Positions 12,146 through 23,691 are shown, numbered from the stretch's first letter. The stretch is DNA of 64,000 bases from Drosophila persimilis (GCF_003286085.1 NW_020825470.1:1-64000); one strand, 5' to 3'. A program made the numbers and translations. Notes: a model not told the origin generated them from the letters alone.

Positions 12146-13773
12146 AGCACTGCAATGCCGCTGCGCTTCGTAGGATCTGAGGATAAATTGCGTGACTCGT
12201 CCGATTTGCTGTTCCGCTGAGTGCTAACTTCTGAAGCCAAATTGATGGTTTGGAATAGCCATGGCAAAGCTTTCTTCTTCAAAGAGTCGCTTGAGGATGA
12301 GGCGTTCAAGGATTTTGGAGAAGCCTGTAAGCTGGGTGATGGGTCTGTAGGACTCAAGCCTATCACTCGGCTTTCCTGGTTTCCTTAACATAGAGATTTT
12401 TGCGCATTTCCAGGACTTTCGGAAGTGGCCGAACTGCAGAGCCGAGTTGCATATCAACAGCAGATACTCGATGGCGGATGTTGGCAGAGATGACGCGATT
12501 GTCGATACTGTCGAGACCGGGTGCCTTTTTCGTCTTGAGCTTCTTAATTTCCGATTTGAGTTCCTGGATGGTCACAGGTCTGATTATTTGAGCAGCTTCA
12601 TCTGGACCGTTTTCTTGTAATACTGCGTTAATTTCTTCTCTGTCTTCTAGGGCTGCCGTGATCTTTGGCGTGAAACGTGCTTCCAGGTGCTGCGCAAAGG
12701 CCTCAGCTTTTTCCTCCGTAGTTTTGCACCCAGGATCAGCAGGAGCTTGCTGCCCTTCCGCCACGTGCCTTCTGACTGGCAGATTTGGAATGGGCTGTCT
12801 CTTGATTGTGTTGGTGAGCCGCCATAGTTTCTGCATGCTGTACCTATCAGTTTGGTCGTTTGTAGCTTGATCCGTTACTTATTCTGTTAGTCAGCTGATT
12901 GATAGTGCGTGCAATGAGGGGGTTGGAGCACCTATCTTTTTGGTTGATTTTGCAGAGAATTCTTTTGATCTTGATCGCTTTCAGCGTTTGCGAGTCAAGA
13001 TGAAAGTTTTGCGGTCCGTACACTGTGTGCTGGTTACTTGAGGTTTGCGAAGCCAATTCACCTGCAATGTAAATGTTCTTTTCAAGGATAGCCACTGCAT
13101 CATCTATGTCGTCGCCGTTGTGAAGTTCAGTCTCCAGATGGATTCGCTGTTCTAGGTGAGCTTGAAATCTTCTGATATTTGCATTTTTTGGTAATAGTAT
13201 CTTCTTTTTTCCATATTCAGGTCTCAGGAGGAGTTTAATGATTTGCATGTTGTGATCTGAACCTAAGTCATATGATGTTTCAATGTGAATTAAATTGTGT
13301 CTAATACCCTTATAAACCGCAAAGTCTATAGCAGACGGCATATGTCGTCGATTTGAAGGGAAATGGGTGGGGGATCCAGTGGCCAGTATGCTTTGGTCGT
13401 TTTCCTGGATGCATTTCAGAAGTGCAGCCCGTCTTCTACACGATCTTGCATTGCCCCACCACTGGCTTTTGGCGTTCCAATCCCCAGCTACGATAAATCT
13501 GCTACCCAGAGAGTCAAATACCTGTTTAAATTGTTTATCAATCCATTCTTGTGCAGGTGGACAATAGATCGCACCAATGTTTATTGTTTGATGGTTTTTT
13601 ATTTTTGCAGCTATGGTGCACATCTGGATGGAGTTCTCTCTTGTTGGTGCGAGGGAAATGTGCGGGATGTTGTTTCTGTTGTGTTCGTCTTGCGAGCTAA
13701 ATTGGTAGTCTCTCTTCATGTCGAACCAATTTCCATCGCCACCTGCATTAGCAGGGGACAGGGAGGCTAACAT
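10962..13773 (-). mobile_element. U4: jockey-like element
   Basis: U4 has an open 395-aa RT frame (10958-12145), a linker frame (12363-12836) and a 308-aa endonuclease frame (12847-13773). It lacks TTAAT in the linker (near 12491) and carries a deletion at 12853-12866 (TTTGGTCGTTTGTAGC) also found in U11, U12, U15 and U20. Its nearest relative is U11, 21,627 bp to the right, with the same ATG-to-ATG length (3,298 bp). Confidence 0.93.
12847..13773 (-). pseudogene. U4 endonuclease fragment (308 aa)
   Basis: Starts at the unit ATG and contains YCPP, GDWN and SDHN motifs. It ends at a stop caused by a shared one-base loss in the KRIKLQK region. Confidence 0.78.
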
Positions 13774-14026
13774 GAAGAGAGAACCGTTTTATTGGTTTAT
13801 ACTCTTATAATTCGCATATTTTACAAATTGTTTCGCGCCAACTGCTTATCTACATTACATGTAGTTGCAGAAGTGGCTGTAAATTGGCAGGGTAACATTT
13901 CTTACGGTATTGGCTTATTTGGTATATATTTTTTTTTAGTAGCTATCGATAATTTGTCAAAATGCCAGGGTAACACTAAACTTATTGCTACTTTGTTTAC
14001 ATTGTTTTTGTTTTTAATGATTTCAG
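13774..14026 (+). promoter_or_regulatory. Spacer with DRE box 13944-13951
   Basis: Same layout as other spacers. Small variants are TTGGTTTATAC near 13790 and TTTGTCAAAATG after the DRE; the DRE and both CAGGGTAACA motifs are unchanged. Confidence 0.55.
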
Positions 14027-14099
14027 GTGGAGTATGCAGCCGTGAAGAACATCATTACGCCTATTGGTCTCGTTGTCGTTTGCGAAGTGGAATCCTTGC

Positions 14100-14102
<3 letters not shown>
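14027..14102 (+). pseudogene. Exon-like segment, first part, split by R1-clade insertion
   Basis: The exon copy is interrupted after TGGAATCCTTGCGAG, which is repeated at 14745-14759 as the target-site duplication. The remainder is at 14760-14862. Confidence 0.65.
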
Positions 14103-14133
<31 letters not shown>

Positions 14134-14744
14134 TTGTTGTGTGACTACAGGAAAGCTTCATGCCGACTCAGCCGAAGCCGAAGTGAGGGACTCTAACCGC
14201 TCTAAAACCAACCACACCTATCCCGGATCCCGGCGGTACTGTCGCGAGATATTACTTCGCCGGGGGGAGATGCCCGTAGGGCTCTTCTCTTAACAATCTC
14301 CTTTATCCTTTATCTCCTAGCATTGCGTGCTCTTTCTTCGCGACGCAGTTTGGTAACCATAGTTACGGCCATGAATCTAATCGCGGCCCAGTTTCCTTCC
14401 GACTCCAGCATGCATTCTGCCAGGTTTGTCACCGCTGGCATTCTTCCAAGCTTGTTGCTTAGATCCTCTCGTTCTTGCCGAAATCTTGGACATTCGAAGA
14501 AGCAGTGCTCTGCGTCTTCGATGACCCCGGCGCAGACCACGCAGAAGGGGTCGTCCTCGTGCTTAAACCTATGCAGGTAGGCTTTAAAGCAACCGTGTCC
14601 TGTCTGCAGTTGTGTCAGGTGATACTCCACTTGTCCATGGCTACGGTTCAGCCAACTCTTCAGGTCTGGGATTAGCCTATGGGTCCATCGCCCTTTGCTG
14701 CTGTTATCCCACGAATCTTGCCATTGCAGGATTGTGCGCTGCCT
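14103..14744 (-). mobile_element. R1-clade non-LTR fragment with poly(A) and 15-bp TSD
   Basis: On the - strand this is the 3' end of an R1-clade element, 5'-truncated, ending in a pure A30 tail (T run 14103-14132). A 15-bp perfect target-site duplication (TGGAATCCTTGCGAG) lies at 14088-14102 and 14745-14759, the signature of target-primed reverse transcription. The 3' UTR is 14133-14309. It is the only retroelement here with both tail and clear TSD, so it inserted into an existing unit relatively recently. Confidence 0.93.
14310..14744 (-). pseudogene. C-terminal part of R1-clade ORF2
   Basis: About 145 residues of the post-RT domain remain. A tryptophan-rich start (LQWQDSW, RWTHRLIPDL) is followed by HGQVEYHLTQLQTGHG and a zinc-finger-like C-x2-C-x8-H-x4-C (CVVC...HCFFEC). 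This arrangement is typical of R1/LOA-type ORF2 C termini. The open frame continues into flanking unit sequence to 14795, which is not part of the element. RT and endonuclease are absent. Confidence 0.85.
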
Positions 14745-14862
14745 TGGAATCCTTGCGAGTGTCGGCGCTAAACTGTGACTGCAGGACAGCATCAACAGGG
14801 CTGAAGCCGGCCGAGGTCCAGTGCATCGTCATTCTGGATGTGGATTACCAATTTCTGTGAAG
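14745..14862 (+). pseudogene. Exon-like segment, second part (includes TSD copy)
   Basis: Continuation of the exon split at 14102; the TSD copy is 14745-14759. The end reads CTGTGAAG instead of CTGTGCAG before GTGAAG, a variant shared with the copy ending at 61917. The intron-like piece is 14863-14916. Confidence 0.6.
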
Positions 14863-14916
14863 GTGAAGTGGCTTCGTATCTGTGGAAGAATAAAAAGGTT
14901 TTTAGTTTCTTTTCAG

Positions 14917-16282
14917 CCGCCGCCATCATCTGGATTCTGGAGCTGCCGCCGTCCATCATCAGGTTCTCTGCTGGGGCCGTCATTTGCAGGCTGTCAGGCT
15001 TCTGTTGCTGTTTGGATTGTGCTCTTCTATCATTGCGGCATGCCTTGGCCTGGCCAGCCTTCTCGGAATTTGTGTGCTGCATTAGCCGAGTGTAGCAGTT
15101 TCTGCAGAGTCTGTTATAAACTTCTTCCACAGTTGCTACTTGGAGATCCGCATGCATTGCGTTGTTGCTCACATACCGGGGAGCATTTGACATTGCTCTG
15201 AGAGCTTTGCTTTGGATCGTCTGGAGCTTGGCCATTTGCATGCTTGAAGTCAGTGGCCCCCAGACTGGCAAGGCATACTGCCATATTGGGGCAATCAGCT
15301 GCTTATAGAGGAGGACCTTTGGAGGTAGTGGGAGTTTACTGTTTCTGCCGATGATCCAGTCGAGCTTTTTGATCCGGGCCCTTGTTTTAGTGACTATAGC
15401 CGCTACATGCTTATTGAAATTGAGCTTCGTATCCATATGTATTCCCAGGTATGGCATGACGGATTTTTTGGCCAGGAGTTGCCCGGCTAACCTTGGAGCT
15501 GGAGTGTGTTGCTGCACAGGTGAGAGAGTGTGTAGAACATGAGCAGTTTTTGCAAGACTGATGGTTATTCCCCATTTCTTACACCATGATAATGCATCAG
15601 CCAGGAGCCGCTACACATTTTCGTTGGCTTGTTTTGGACTTAGGGCAGATACGAGGTATACTGCGTCATCAGCGTACGTTGCTATCATTTGGGTTGAGTT
15701 TGCGTGTCTTGGTGTCTGCGGCATGTCGGCAGTGTAAAGATTATAGAGCACTGGGCCAAGTACGCTTCCTTGCGGCACTCCAGCGGTTATGTGCTTTAGG
15801 CTTGAGGTGATGTTGTTACAGCAGACGACTTTGAAGCTTCTGTCTGAGAGATAGCTGGTGAGTAGAATGTATAAATTGTCAGGTACTATCGTTTTAACTT
15901 TGCAGAGAAGACCCTGATGCCAGACTCTATCAAAAGCTTCCTGGATATCCATGTACACAGCACTGCAATGCCGCTGCGCTTCGTAGGATCTGAGGATAAA
16001 TTGCGTGACTCGTCCGATTTGCTGTTCCGCTGAGTGCTGACTTCTAAAGCCAAATTGATGGTTTGGAATAGTCATGGCAAAGCTTTCTTCTTCAAAGAGT
16101 CGCTTGAGGATGAGGCGTTCAAAGATTTTGGAGAAGCCTGTAAACTGGCTGATGGGTCTGTAGGACTCAAGCCTATCACTCGGCTTTCCAGGACTTTGGG
16201 AAGTGGCCGAACTGCAGAGCCGAGTTGCATATCAACAGCAGATACTCGATGGCGGATGTTGGCAGAGACTTAATGACGCGAT
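14917..16282 (-). mobile_element. U5: jockey-like element, endonuclease half missing
   Basis: C-terminal frame 14792-15517 carries two deletions (CATTTGCAGGCTGTC near 14983 and TTCTCGGAATTTG near 15060) shared with U20. The RT core frame is 15611-16075. It ends at the GCGAT recombinant junction also seen at 3675 and 39809. Confidence 0.87.
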
Positions 16283-18849
16283 CTCACAGGCAAGTAAATT
16301 TGTGTGCTGCATTAGCCGAGTGTAGCAGTTCCTGCAGAGTCTGTTATAAACTTCTTCCACAGTTGCTACTTGGAGATCCGCATGCAGTGCGTTGTTGCTC
16401 ACATACCGGGGAGCATTTGTCATTGCTCTGAGAGCTTTGCTTTGGATCGTCTGGAGCTTGGCCATTTGCATGCTTGAAGTCAGTGGCCCCCAGACTGGCA
16501 AGGCATACTGCCATATTGGGGCAATCAGCTGCTTATAGAGGAGGACCTTTGGAGTTAGTGGGAGTTTACTGTTTCTGCCGATGATCCAGTCGAGCTTTTT
16601 GATCCGGGCCCTTGTTTTAGTGACAATAGCCGCTACATGCTTATTGAAATTGAGTTTCGTATCCATATGTATTCCCAGGTATGGCATTACGGATTTTTTG
16701 GCCAGGAGTTGCCCGGCTAACCTTGGAACTGGAGTGTGTTGCTGCACAGGTGAGAGAGTGTGTAGAACATGAGCAGTTTTTGCAAGACTGATGGTTATTC
16801 CCCATTTCTTAGACCATGATAATGCATCAGCCAGGAGCCGCTACACATTTTCGTTGGCTTGTTTTGGACTTAGGGCAGATACGAGGTATACTGCGTCATC
16901 AGCGTACGTTGCTATCATTTGGGTTGAGTTTGCGTGTCTTGGTGGCTGCGGCATGTCGGCAGTGTAAAGATTATAGAGCACTGGGCCAAGTACGCTTCCT
17001 TGCGGCACTCCAGCGGTTATGTGCTTTAGGCTTGAGGTGATGTTGTTACAGCAGACGACATGGAAGCTTCTGTCTGAGAGATAGCTGGTGAGTAGAATGT
17101 ATAAATTGTCAGGTATTATCGTTTTAACTTTGCAGAGAAGATCCTGATGCCAGACTCTATCAAAAGCTTCCTGGATATCCATGTACACAGCACTGCAATG
17201 CCGCTGCGCTTCGTAGGATCTGAGGATAAATTGCGTGACTCGTCCGATTTGCTGTTCCGCTGAGTGCTAACTTCTGAAGCCAAATTGATGGTTTGGAATA
17301 GCCATGGCAAAGCTTTCTTCTTCAAAGAGTCGCTTGAGGATGAGGCGTTCAAGGATTTTGGAGAAGCCTGTAAGCTGGGTGATGGGTCTGTAGGACTCAA
17401 GCCTATCACTCGGCTTTCCTGGTTTCCTTAACATAGAGATTTTTGCGCATTTCCAGGACTTTCGGAAGTGGCCGAACTGCAGAGCCGAGTTGCATATCAA
17501 CAGCAGATACTCGATGGCGGATGTTGGCAGAGATGACGCGATTGTCGATACTGTCGAGACCGGGTGCCTTTTTCGTCTTGAGCTTCTTAATTTCCGATTT
17601 GAGTTCCTGGATGGTCACAGGTCTGATTATTTGAGCAGCTTCATCTGGACCGTTTTCTTGTAATACTGCGTTAATTTCTTCTCTGTCTTCTAGGGCTGCC
17701 GTGATCTTTGGCGTGAAACGTGCTTCCAGGTGCTGCGCAAAGGCCTCAGCTTTTTCCTCCGTAGTTTTGCACCAGGATCAGCAGGAGCTTGCTGCCCTTC
17801 CGCCACGTGCCTTCTGACTGGCAGATTTGGAATGGGCTGTCTCTTGATTGTGTTGGTGAGCCGCCATAGTTTCTGCATGCTGTACCTATCAGTTGGTCGA
17901 TGTCGTGTAGCAGTCTGTTCATTTGTATTGTCTTTTTGTAGCTTGATCCGTTACTTATTCTGTTAGTCAGCTGATTGATAGTGCGTGCAATGAGGGGGTT
18001 GGAGCACCTATCTTTTTGGTTGATTTTGCAGAGAATTCTTTTGATCTTGATCGCTTTCAGCGTTTGCGAGTCAAGATGAAAGTTTTGCGGTCCGTACACT
18101 GTGTGCTGGTTACTTGAGGTTTGCGAAGCCAATTCAGCCTGCAATGTAAATGTTCTTTTCAAGGATAGCCACTGCATCATCTATGTCGTCGCCGTTGTGA
18201 AGTTCAGTCTCCAGATGGATTCGCTGTTCTAGGTGAGCTTGAAATCTTCTGATATTTGCATTTTTTGGTAATAGTATCTTCTTTTTTCCATATTCAGGTC
18301 TCAGGAGGAGTTTAATGATTTGCATGTTGTGATCTGAACCTAAGTCATATGATGTTTCAATGTGAATTAAATTGTGTCTAATACCCTTATAAACCGCAAA
18401 GTCTATAGCAGACGGCATATGTCGTCGATTTGAAGGGAAATGGGTGGGGGATCCAGTGGCCAGTATGCTTTGGTCGTTTTCCTGGATTCTTTCAGAAGTG
18501 CAGCCCGTCTTCTACACGATCTTGCATTGCCCCACCACTGGCTTTTGGCGTTCCAATCCCCAGCTACGATAAATCTGCTACCCAGAGAGTCAAATACCTG
18601 TTTAAATTGTGTATCAATCCATTCGTGTGCAGGTGGACAATAGATCGCACCAATGTTTATTGTTTGATGGTTTTTTATTTTTGCAGCTATGGTGCACATC
18701 TGGATGGAGTCCTCTCTTGTTGGTGCGAGGGAAATGTGCGGGATGTTGTTTCTGTTGTGTTCGTCTTGCGAACTAAATTGGTAGTCTCTCTTCATGTCGA
18801 ACCAATTTCCATCGCCACCTGCATTAGCAGGGGGCAGGGAGGCTGACAT
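16283..18849 (-). mobile_element. U6: jockey-like element lacking the 3' end
   Basis: Begins at C-terminal codons after the GCGAT junction. RT frames are 16232-16747 and 16841-17188, split by the same GAG-to-TAG stop as U2 and U5. The linker lacks TTAAT. One-base differences near 17772, 17894 and 18138 and a small deletion near 18488 break the linker and endonuclease (18134-18418, 18403-18849). Confidence 0.88.
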
Positions 18850-19102
18850 GAAGAGAGAACCGTTTTATTTGTTTATACTCTTATAATTAGCATATTTTAC
18901 AAATTGTTTCGCGCCAACTGCTTATCTACATTACATGTAGTTGCAGAAGTGGCTGTAAATTGGCAGGGTAACATTTCTTACGGTATTGGCTTACTTGGTA
19001 TTTATTTTTTTTTAGTAGCTATCGATAATTTGGCTAAATGCCAGGGTAACACTAAACTTATTGCTACTTTGTTTACATTGTTTTTGTTTTTAATTATTTC
19101 AG
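18850..19102 (+). promoter_or_regulatory. Spacer with DRE box 19020-19027
   Basis: Standard spacer with perfect DRE and two CAGGGTAACA motifs. Confidence 0.55.
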
Positions 19103-19281
19103 GTGGAGTATGCAGCCGTGAAGAACATCATTACGCCTATTGGTCTCGTCGTCGGCTGCGAAGTGGAATCCTTGCGAGTGTCGGCGCTAAACTGTGACTG
19201 CAGGACAGCATCAACAGTGCTGAAGCTGGCCGAGGTCCAGTGCATCGTCATTCTGGATGTGGATTACCAATTTCTGTGCAG
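19103..19281 (+). pseudogene. Exon-like segment, intact 179 bp
   Basis: Full-length, open in the VEYAAVKN frame; intron-like piece 19282-19335. Confidence 0.6.
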
Positions 19282-19320
19282 GTGAAGTGGCTTCGTATCT
19301 GTGGAAGAATAAAAAGGTTT

Positions 19321-20520
19321 TTAGTTTCTTTTCAGCCGCCTGCCATCATCTGGATTCTGGAGCTGCCGCCGTCCATCATCAGGTTCTCTGCTGGGGCCGT
19401 CATTTGCCTGCGTAGCAGCTGCATTAGCGCTACTGCGGCTGATTTCCATATTGTGTGTTGCAAATGGATTGCGCAGCCAGTTCTCGCGTCTGACTTGGAA
19501 CAGTATTGTTTGGATGGCTGTCAGGCTTCTGTTGCTGTTTGGATTGTGCTCTTCTATCATTGCGGCATACCTTGGCCTGGCCAGCCTTCTTGGAATGTAT
19601 GGGTGCGTTGCGATCTCACAGGCAAGTAAATTTGTGTGCTGCATTAGCCGAGTGTAGCAGTTCCTGCAGAGTCTGTTATAAACTTCTTCCACAGTTGCTA
19701 CTTGGAGATCCGCATGCAGTGCGTTGTTGCTCACATACCGGGGAGCATTTGTCATTGCTCTGAGAGCTTTGCTTTGGATCATCTGGAGCTTGGCCATTTG
19801 CATGCTTGAAGTCAGTGGCCCCCAGACTGGCAAGGCATACTGCCATATTGGGGCAATCAGCTGCTTATAGAGGAGGACCTTTGGAGGTAGTGGGAGTTTA
19901 CTGTTTCTGCCGATGATCCAGTCGAGCTTTTTGATCCGGGCCCTTGTTTTAGTGACAATAGCCGCTACATGCTTATTGAAATTGAGCTTCGTATCCATAT
20001 GTATTCCCAGGTATGGCATGACGGATTTTTTGGCCAGGAGTTGCCCGGCTAACCTTGGAGCTGGAGTGTGTTGCTGCACAGGTGAGAGAGTGTGTAGAAC
20101 ATGAGCAGTTTTTGCAAGACTGATGGTTATTCCCCATTTCTTAGACCATGATAATGCATCAGCCAGGAGCCGCTCCACATTTTCGTTGGCTTGTTTTGGA
20201 CTTAGGGCAGATACGAGGTATACTGCGTCATCAGCGTACGTTGCTATCATTTGGGTTGAGTTTGCGTGTCTTGGTGGCTGCGGCATGTCGGCAGTGTAAA
20301 GATTATAGAGCACTGGGCCAAGTACGCTTCCTTGCGGCACTCCAGCGGTTATGTGCTTTAGGCTTGAGGTGATGTTGTTACAGCAGACGACATGGAAGCT
20401 TCTGTCTGAGAGAGAGCTGGTGAGTAGAATGTATAAATTGTCAGGTATTATCGTTTTAACTTTGCAGAGAAGATGCTGATGCCAGACTCTATCAAAAGCT
20501 TCCTGGATATCCATGTACAC
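19321..20520 (-). pseudogene. U7 reverse transcriptase fragment (399 aa)
   Basis: Covers block A (AFDRVWH), block B (GVPQGSVLGP), the YADD active site and thumb to the C terminus. A Tyr-to-Ser change near 20413 lies before SDRSF. Confidence 0.78.
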
Positions 20521-22182
20521 AGCACTGCAATGCCGCTGCGCTTCGTAGGATCTGAGGATAAATTGCGTGACTCGTCCGATTTGCTGTTCCGCTGAGTGCT
20601 AACTTCTGAAGCCAAATTGATGGTTTGGAATAGCCATGGCAAAGCTTTCTTCTTCAAAGAGTCGCTTGAGGATGAGGCGTTCAAGGATTTTGGAGAAGCC
20701 TGTAAGCTGGGTGATGGGTCTGTAGGACTCAAGCCTATCACTCGGCTTTCCTGGTTTCCTTAACATAGAGATTTTTGCGCATTTCCAGGACTTTCGGAAG
20801 TGGCCGAACTTCAGAGCCGAGTTGCATATAAACAGCAGATACTCGATGGCGGATGTTGGCAGAGATGACGCGATTGTCGATACTGTCGAGACCGGATGCC
20901 TTTTTCGTCTTGAGCTTCTTAATTTCCGATTTGAGTTCCTGGATGGTCACAGGTCTGATTATTTGAGCAGCTTCATCTGGACCGTTTTCTTGTAATACTG
21001 CGTTAATTTCTTCTCTGTCTTCTAGGGCTGCCGTGATCTTTGGCGTGAAACGTGCTTCCAGGTGCTGCGCAAAGGCCTCAGCTTTTTCCTCCGTAGTTTT
21101 GCACCCAGGATCAGCAGGAGCTTGCTGCCCTTCCGCCACGTGCCTTCTGACTGGCAGATTTGGAATGGGCTGTCTCTTGATTGTGTTGGTGAGCCGCCAT
21201 AGTTTCTACATGCTGTACCTATCAGTTTGGTCGATGTCGTGTAGCAGTCTGTTCATTTGTTTGTCTTTTTGTAGCTTGATCCGTTACTTATTCTGTTAGT
21301 CAGCTGATTGATAGTGCGTGCAATGAGGGGGTTGGAGCACCTATCTTTTTGGTTGATTTTGCAGAGAATTCTTTTGATCTTGATCGCTTTCAGCGTTTGC
21401 GAGTCAAGATGAAAGTTTTGCGATCCGTACACTGTGTGCTGGTTACTTGAGGTTTGCGAAGCCAATTCAGCTGCAATGTAAATGTTCTTTTCAAGGAAAG
21501 CCACTGCATCATCTATGTCGTCGCCGTTGTGAAGTTCAGTCTCCAGATGGATTCGCTGTTCTAGGTGAGCTTGAAATCTTCTGATATTTGCATTTTTTGG
21601 TAATAGTATCTTCTTTTTTCCATATTCAGGTCTCAGGAGGAGTTTAATGATTTGCATGTTGTGATCTGAACCTAAGTCATATGATGTTTCAATGTGAATT
21701 AAATTGTGTCTAATACCCTTATAAACCGCAAAGTCTATAGCAGACGGCATATGTCGTCGATTTGAAGGGAAATGGGTGGGGGATCCAGTGGCCAGTATGC
21801 TTTGGTCGTTTTCCTGGATGCATTTCAGAAGTGCAGCCCCTCTTCTACACGATCTTGGATTGCCCCACCACTGGCTTTTGGCGTTCCAATCCCCAGCTAC
21901 GATAAATCTGCTACCCAGAGAGTCAAATACCTGTTTAAATTGTGTATCAATCCATTCGTGTGCAGGTGGACAATAGATCGCACCAATGTTTATTGTTTGA
22001 TGGTTTTTTATTTTTGCAGCTATGGTGCACATCTGGATGGAGTCCTCTCTTGTTGGTGCGAGGGAAATGTGCGGGATGTTGTTTCTGTTGTGTTCGTCTT
22101 GCGAACTAAATTGGTAGTCTCTCTTCATGTCGAACCAATTTCCATCGCCACCTGCATTAGCAGGGGGCAGGGAGGCTGACAT
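19336..22182 (-). mobile_element. U7: jockey-like element, well preserved
   Basis: Longest RT frame of the array (19321-20520, 399 aa), linker 20738-21139, endonuclease 21253-22182 (309 aa). A T inserted near 19341 changes the C-terminal reading. TTAAT is missing in the linker, and the KRIKLQK-region frameshift is present. Confidence 0.93.
21253..22182 (-). pseudogene. U7 endonuclease fragment (309 aa)
   Basis: APE-type endonuclease with YCPP at residues 70-73, GDWN at 97-100, Asp150 and SDH at 172-174. The first ~32 residues do not resemble the N terminus of a jockey endonuclease, so the Asn/Glu motifs of that N terminus are missing and nuclease activity is unlikely. Confidence 0.78.
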
Positions 22183-22435
22183 GAAGAGAGAACCGTTTTA
22201 TTTGTTTATACTCTTATAATTAGCATATTTTACAAATTGTTTCGCGCCAACTGCTTATCTACATTACATGTAGTTGCAGAAGTGGCTGTAAATTGGCAGG
22301 GTAACATTTCTTACGGTATTGGCTTATTTGGTATTTATTTTTTTTTAGTAGCTATCGATAATTTGGCTAAATGCCAGGGTAACACTAAACTTATTGCTAC
22401 TTTGTTTACATTGTTTTTGTTTTTAATTATTTCAG
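22183..22435 (+). promoter_or_regulatory. Reference spacer: DRE 22353-22360 between CAGGGTAACA repeats
   Basis: The 253-bp AT-rich region between the jockey-like ATG (- strand) and the exon-like segment (+ strand) holds TATCGATA at 22353-22360 and CAGGGTAACA at 22297-22306 and 22375-22384. The second motif continues as GGTAACACT, close to the GGTCACACT core of Drosophila promoter motif 1. DRE and motif 1 are established elements of TATA-less housekeeping, often divergent, promoters in Drosophila. In all 14 spacers with an exon copy the DRE starts exactly 83 bp before the exon. A divergent host promoter is the best reading; transcription is not shown. Confidence 0.6.
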
Positions 22436-22614
22436 GTGGAGTATGCAGCCGTGAAGAACATCATTACGCCTATTGGTCTCGTCGTCGGCTGCGAAGTGGA
22501 ATCCTTGCGAGTGTCGGCGCTAAACTGTGACTGCAGGACAGCATCAACAGGGCTGAAGCTGGCCGAGGTCCAGTGCATCGTCATTCTGGATGTGGATTAC
22601 CACTTTCTGTGCAG
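22436..22614 (+). pseudogene. Reference exon-like segment (captured host exon?)
   Basis: This 179-bp segment is preceded by in-frame TAA and TGA, a T-rich tract and TTTCAG, and followed by GCAG|GTGAAG. On the + strand it is open for 60 codons (VEYAAVKN...YQFLCR) with GTG/CTG/AAG/GAG/GCC-rich codons typical of Drosophila coding DNA. Reverse frames read as low-complexity Ser/Thr text. The borders and codon bias suggest an internal exon from a host gene; I do not recognise the protein. No start codon is present, and what follows the next acceptor is antisense jockey sequence, so it is at most a fragment. Confidence 0.6.
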
Positions 22615-22668
22615 GTGAAGTGGCTTCGTATCTGTGGAAGAATAAAAAGGTTTTTAGTTTCTTTTCAG
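22615..22668 (+). other. 54-nt intron-like segment
   Basis: Starts GTGAAG, ends TTTCTTTTCAG, and has a pyrimidine-rich 3' half. Its length is in the range of the short intron class of Drosophila. An AATAAA lies inside it, which could alternatively serve as a poly(A) signal. Equivalent 54-nt segments follow the other full exon copies: 7622-7675, 10908-10961, 14863-14916, 19282-19335, 25953-26006, 29288-29341, 32535-32588, 35810-35863, 48479-48532, 51816-51869 and 61918-61971. Confidence 0.55.
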
Positions 22669-23691
22669 CCGCCGCCATCATCTGGATTCTGGAGCTGCCG
22701 CCGTCCATCATCAGGTTCTCTGCTGGGGCCGTCATTTGCCTGTGTAGCAGCTGCATTAGCGCTACTGCGGCTGATTTCCATATTGTGTGTTGCAAATGGA
22801 TTGCGCAGCCAGTTCTCGCGTCTGACTTGGAGCAGTATTGTTTGGATGGCTGTCAGGCTTCTGTTGCTGTTTGGATTGTGCTCTTCTATCATTGCGGCAT
22901 ACCTTGGCCTGGCCAGCCTTCTTGGAATGTATGGGTGCGTTGCGATCTCACAGGCAAGTAAATTTGTGTGCTGCATTAGCCGAGTGTAGCAGTTCCTGCA
23001 GAGTCTGTTATAAACTTCTTCCACAGTTGCTACTTGGAGATCCGCATGCAGTGCGTTGTTGCTCACATACCGGGGAGCATTTGTCATTGCTCTGAGAGCT
23101 TTGCTTTGGATCGTCTGGAGCTTGGCCATTTGCATGCTTGAAGTCAGTGGCCCCCAGACTGGCAATGGCATACTGCCATATTGGGGCAATCAGCTGCTTA
23201 TAGAGGAGGACCTTTGGAGGTAGTGGGAGTTTACTGTTTCTGCCGATGATCCAGTCGAGCTTTTTGATCCGGGCCCTTGTTTTAGTGACTAATAGCCGCT
23301 ACATGCTTATTGAAATTGAGCTTCGTATCCATATGTATTCCCAGGTATGGCATGACGGATTTTTTGGCCAGGAGTTGCCCGGCTAACCTTGGAGCTGGAG
23401 TGTGTTGCTGCACAGGTGAGAGAGTGTGTAGAACATGAGCAGTTTTTGCAAGACTGATGGTTATTCCCCATTTCTTAGACCATGATAATGCATCAGCCAG
23501 GAGCCGCTCCACATTTTCGTTGGCTTGTTTTGGACTTAGGGCAGATACGAGGTATACTGCGTCATCAGCGTACGTTGCTAGCATTTGGGTTGAGTTTGCG
23601 TGTCTTGGTGGCTGCGGCATGTCGGCAGTGTAAAGATTATAGAGCACTGGGCCAAGTACGCTTCCTTGCGGCACTCCAGCGGTTATGTGCT

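Noticed and set aside
14103-14744. R1 in its 28S rDNA target
   Set aside because: The flanks are the exon-like segment with a 15-bp duplication; no rRNA sequence is present in the window.
21772-22179. Recurrent 135-aa + strand frame (MGGGSSGQYALVV...) repeated in most units
   Set aside because: It lies opposite the endonuclease coding strand, has no known motif, and is broken wherever the unit has indels; it is a shadow frame.
22573-22989. 138-aa and 123-aa + strand frames across the intron-like piece and RT C terminus
   Set aside because: They cross the proposed splice site and lie antisense to conserved RT C-terminal codons. A spliced + transcript would read other frames and stop early.
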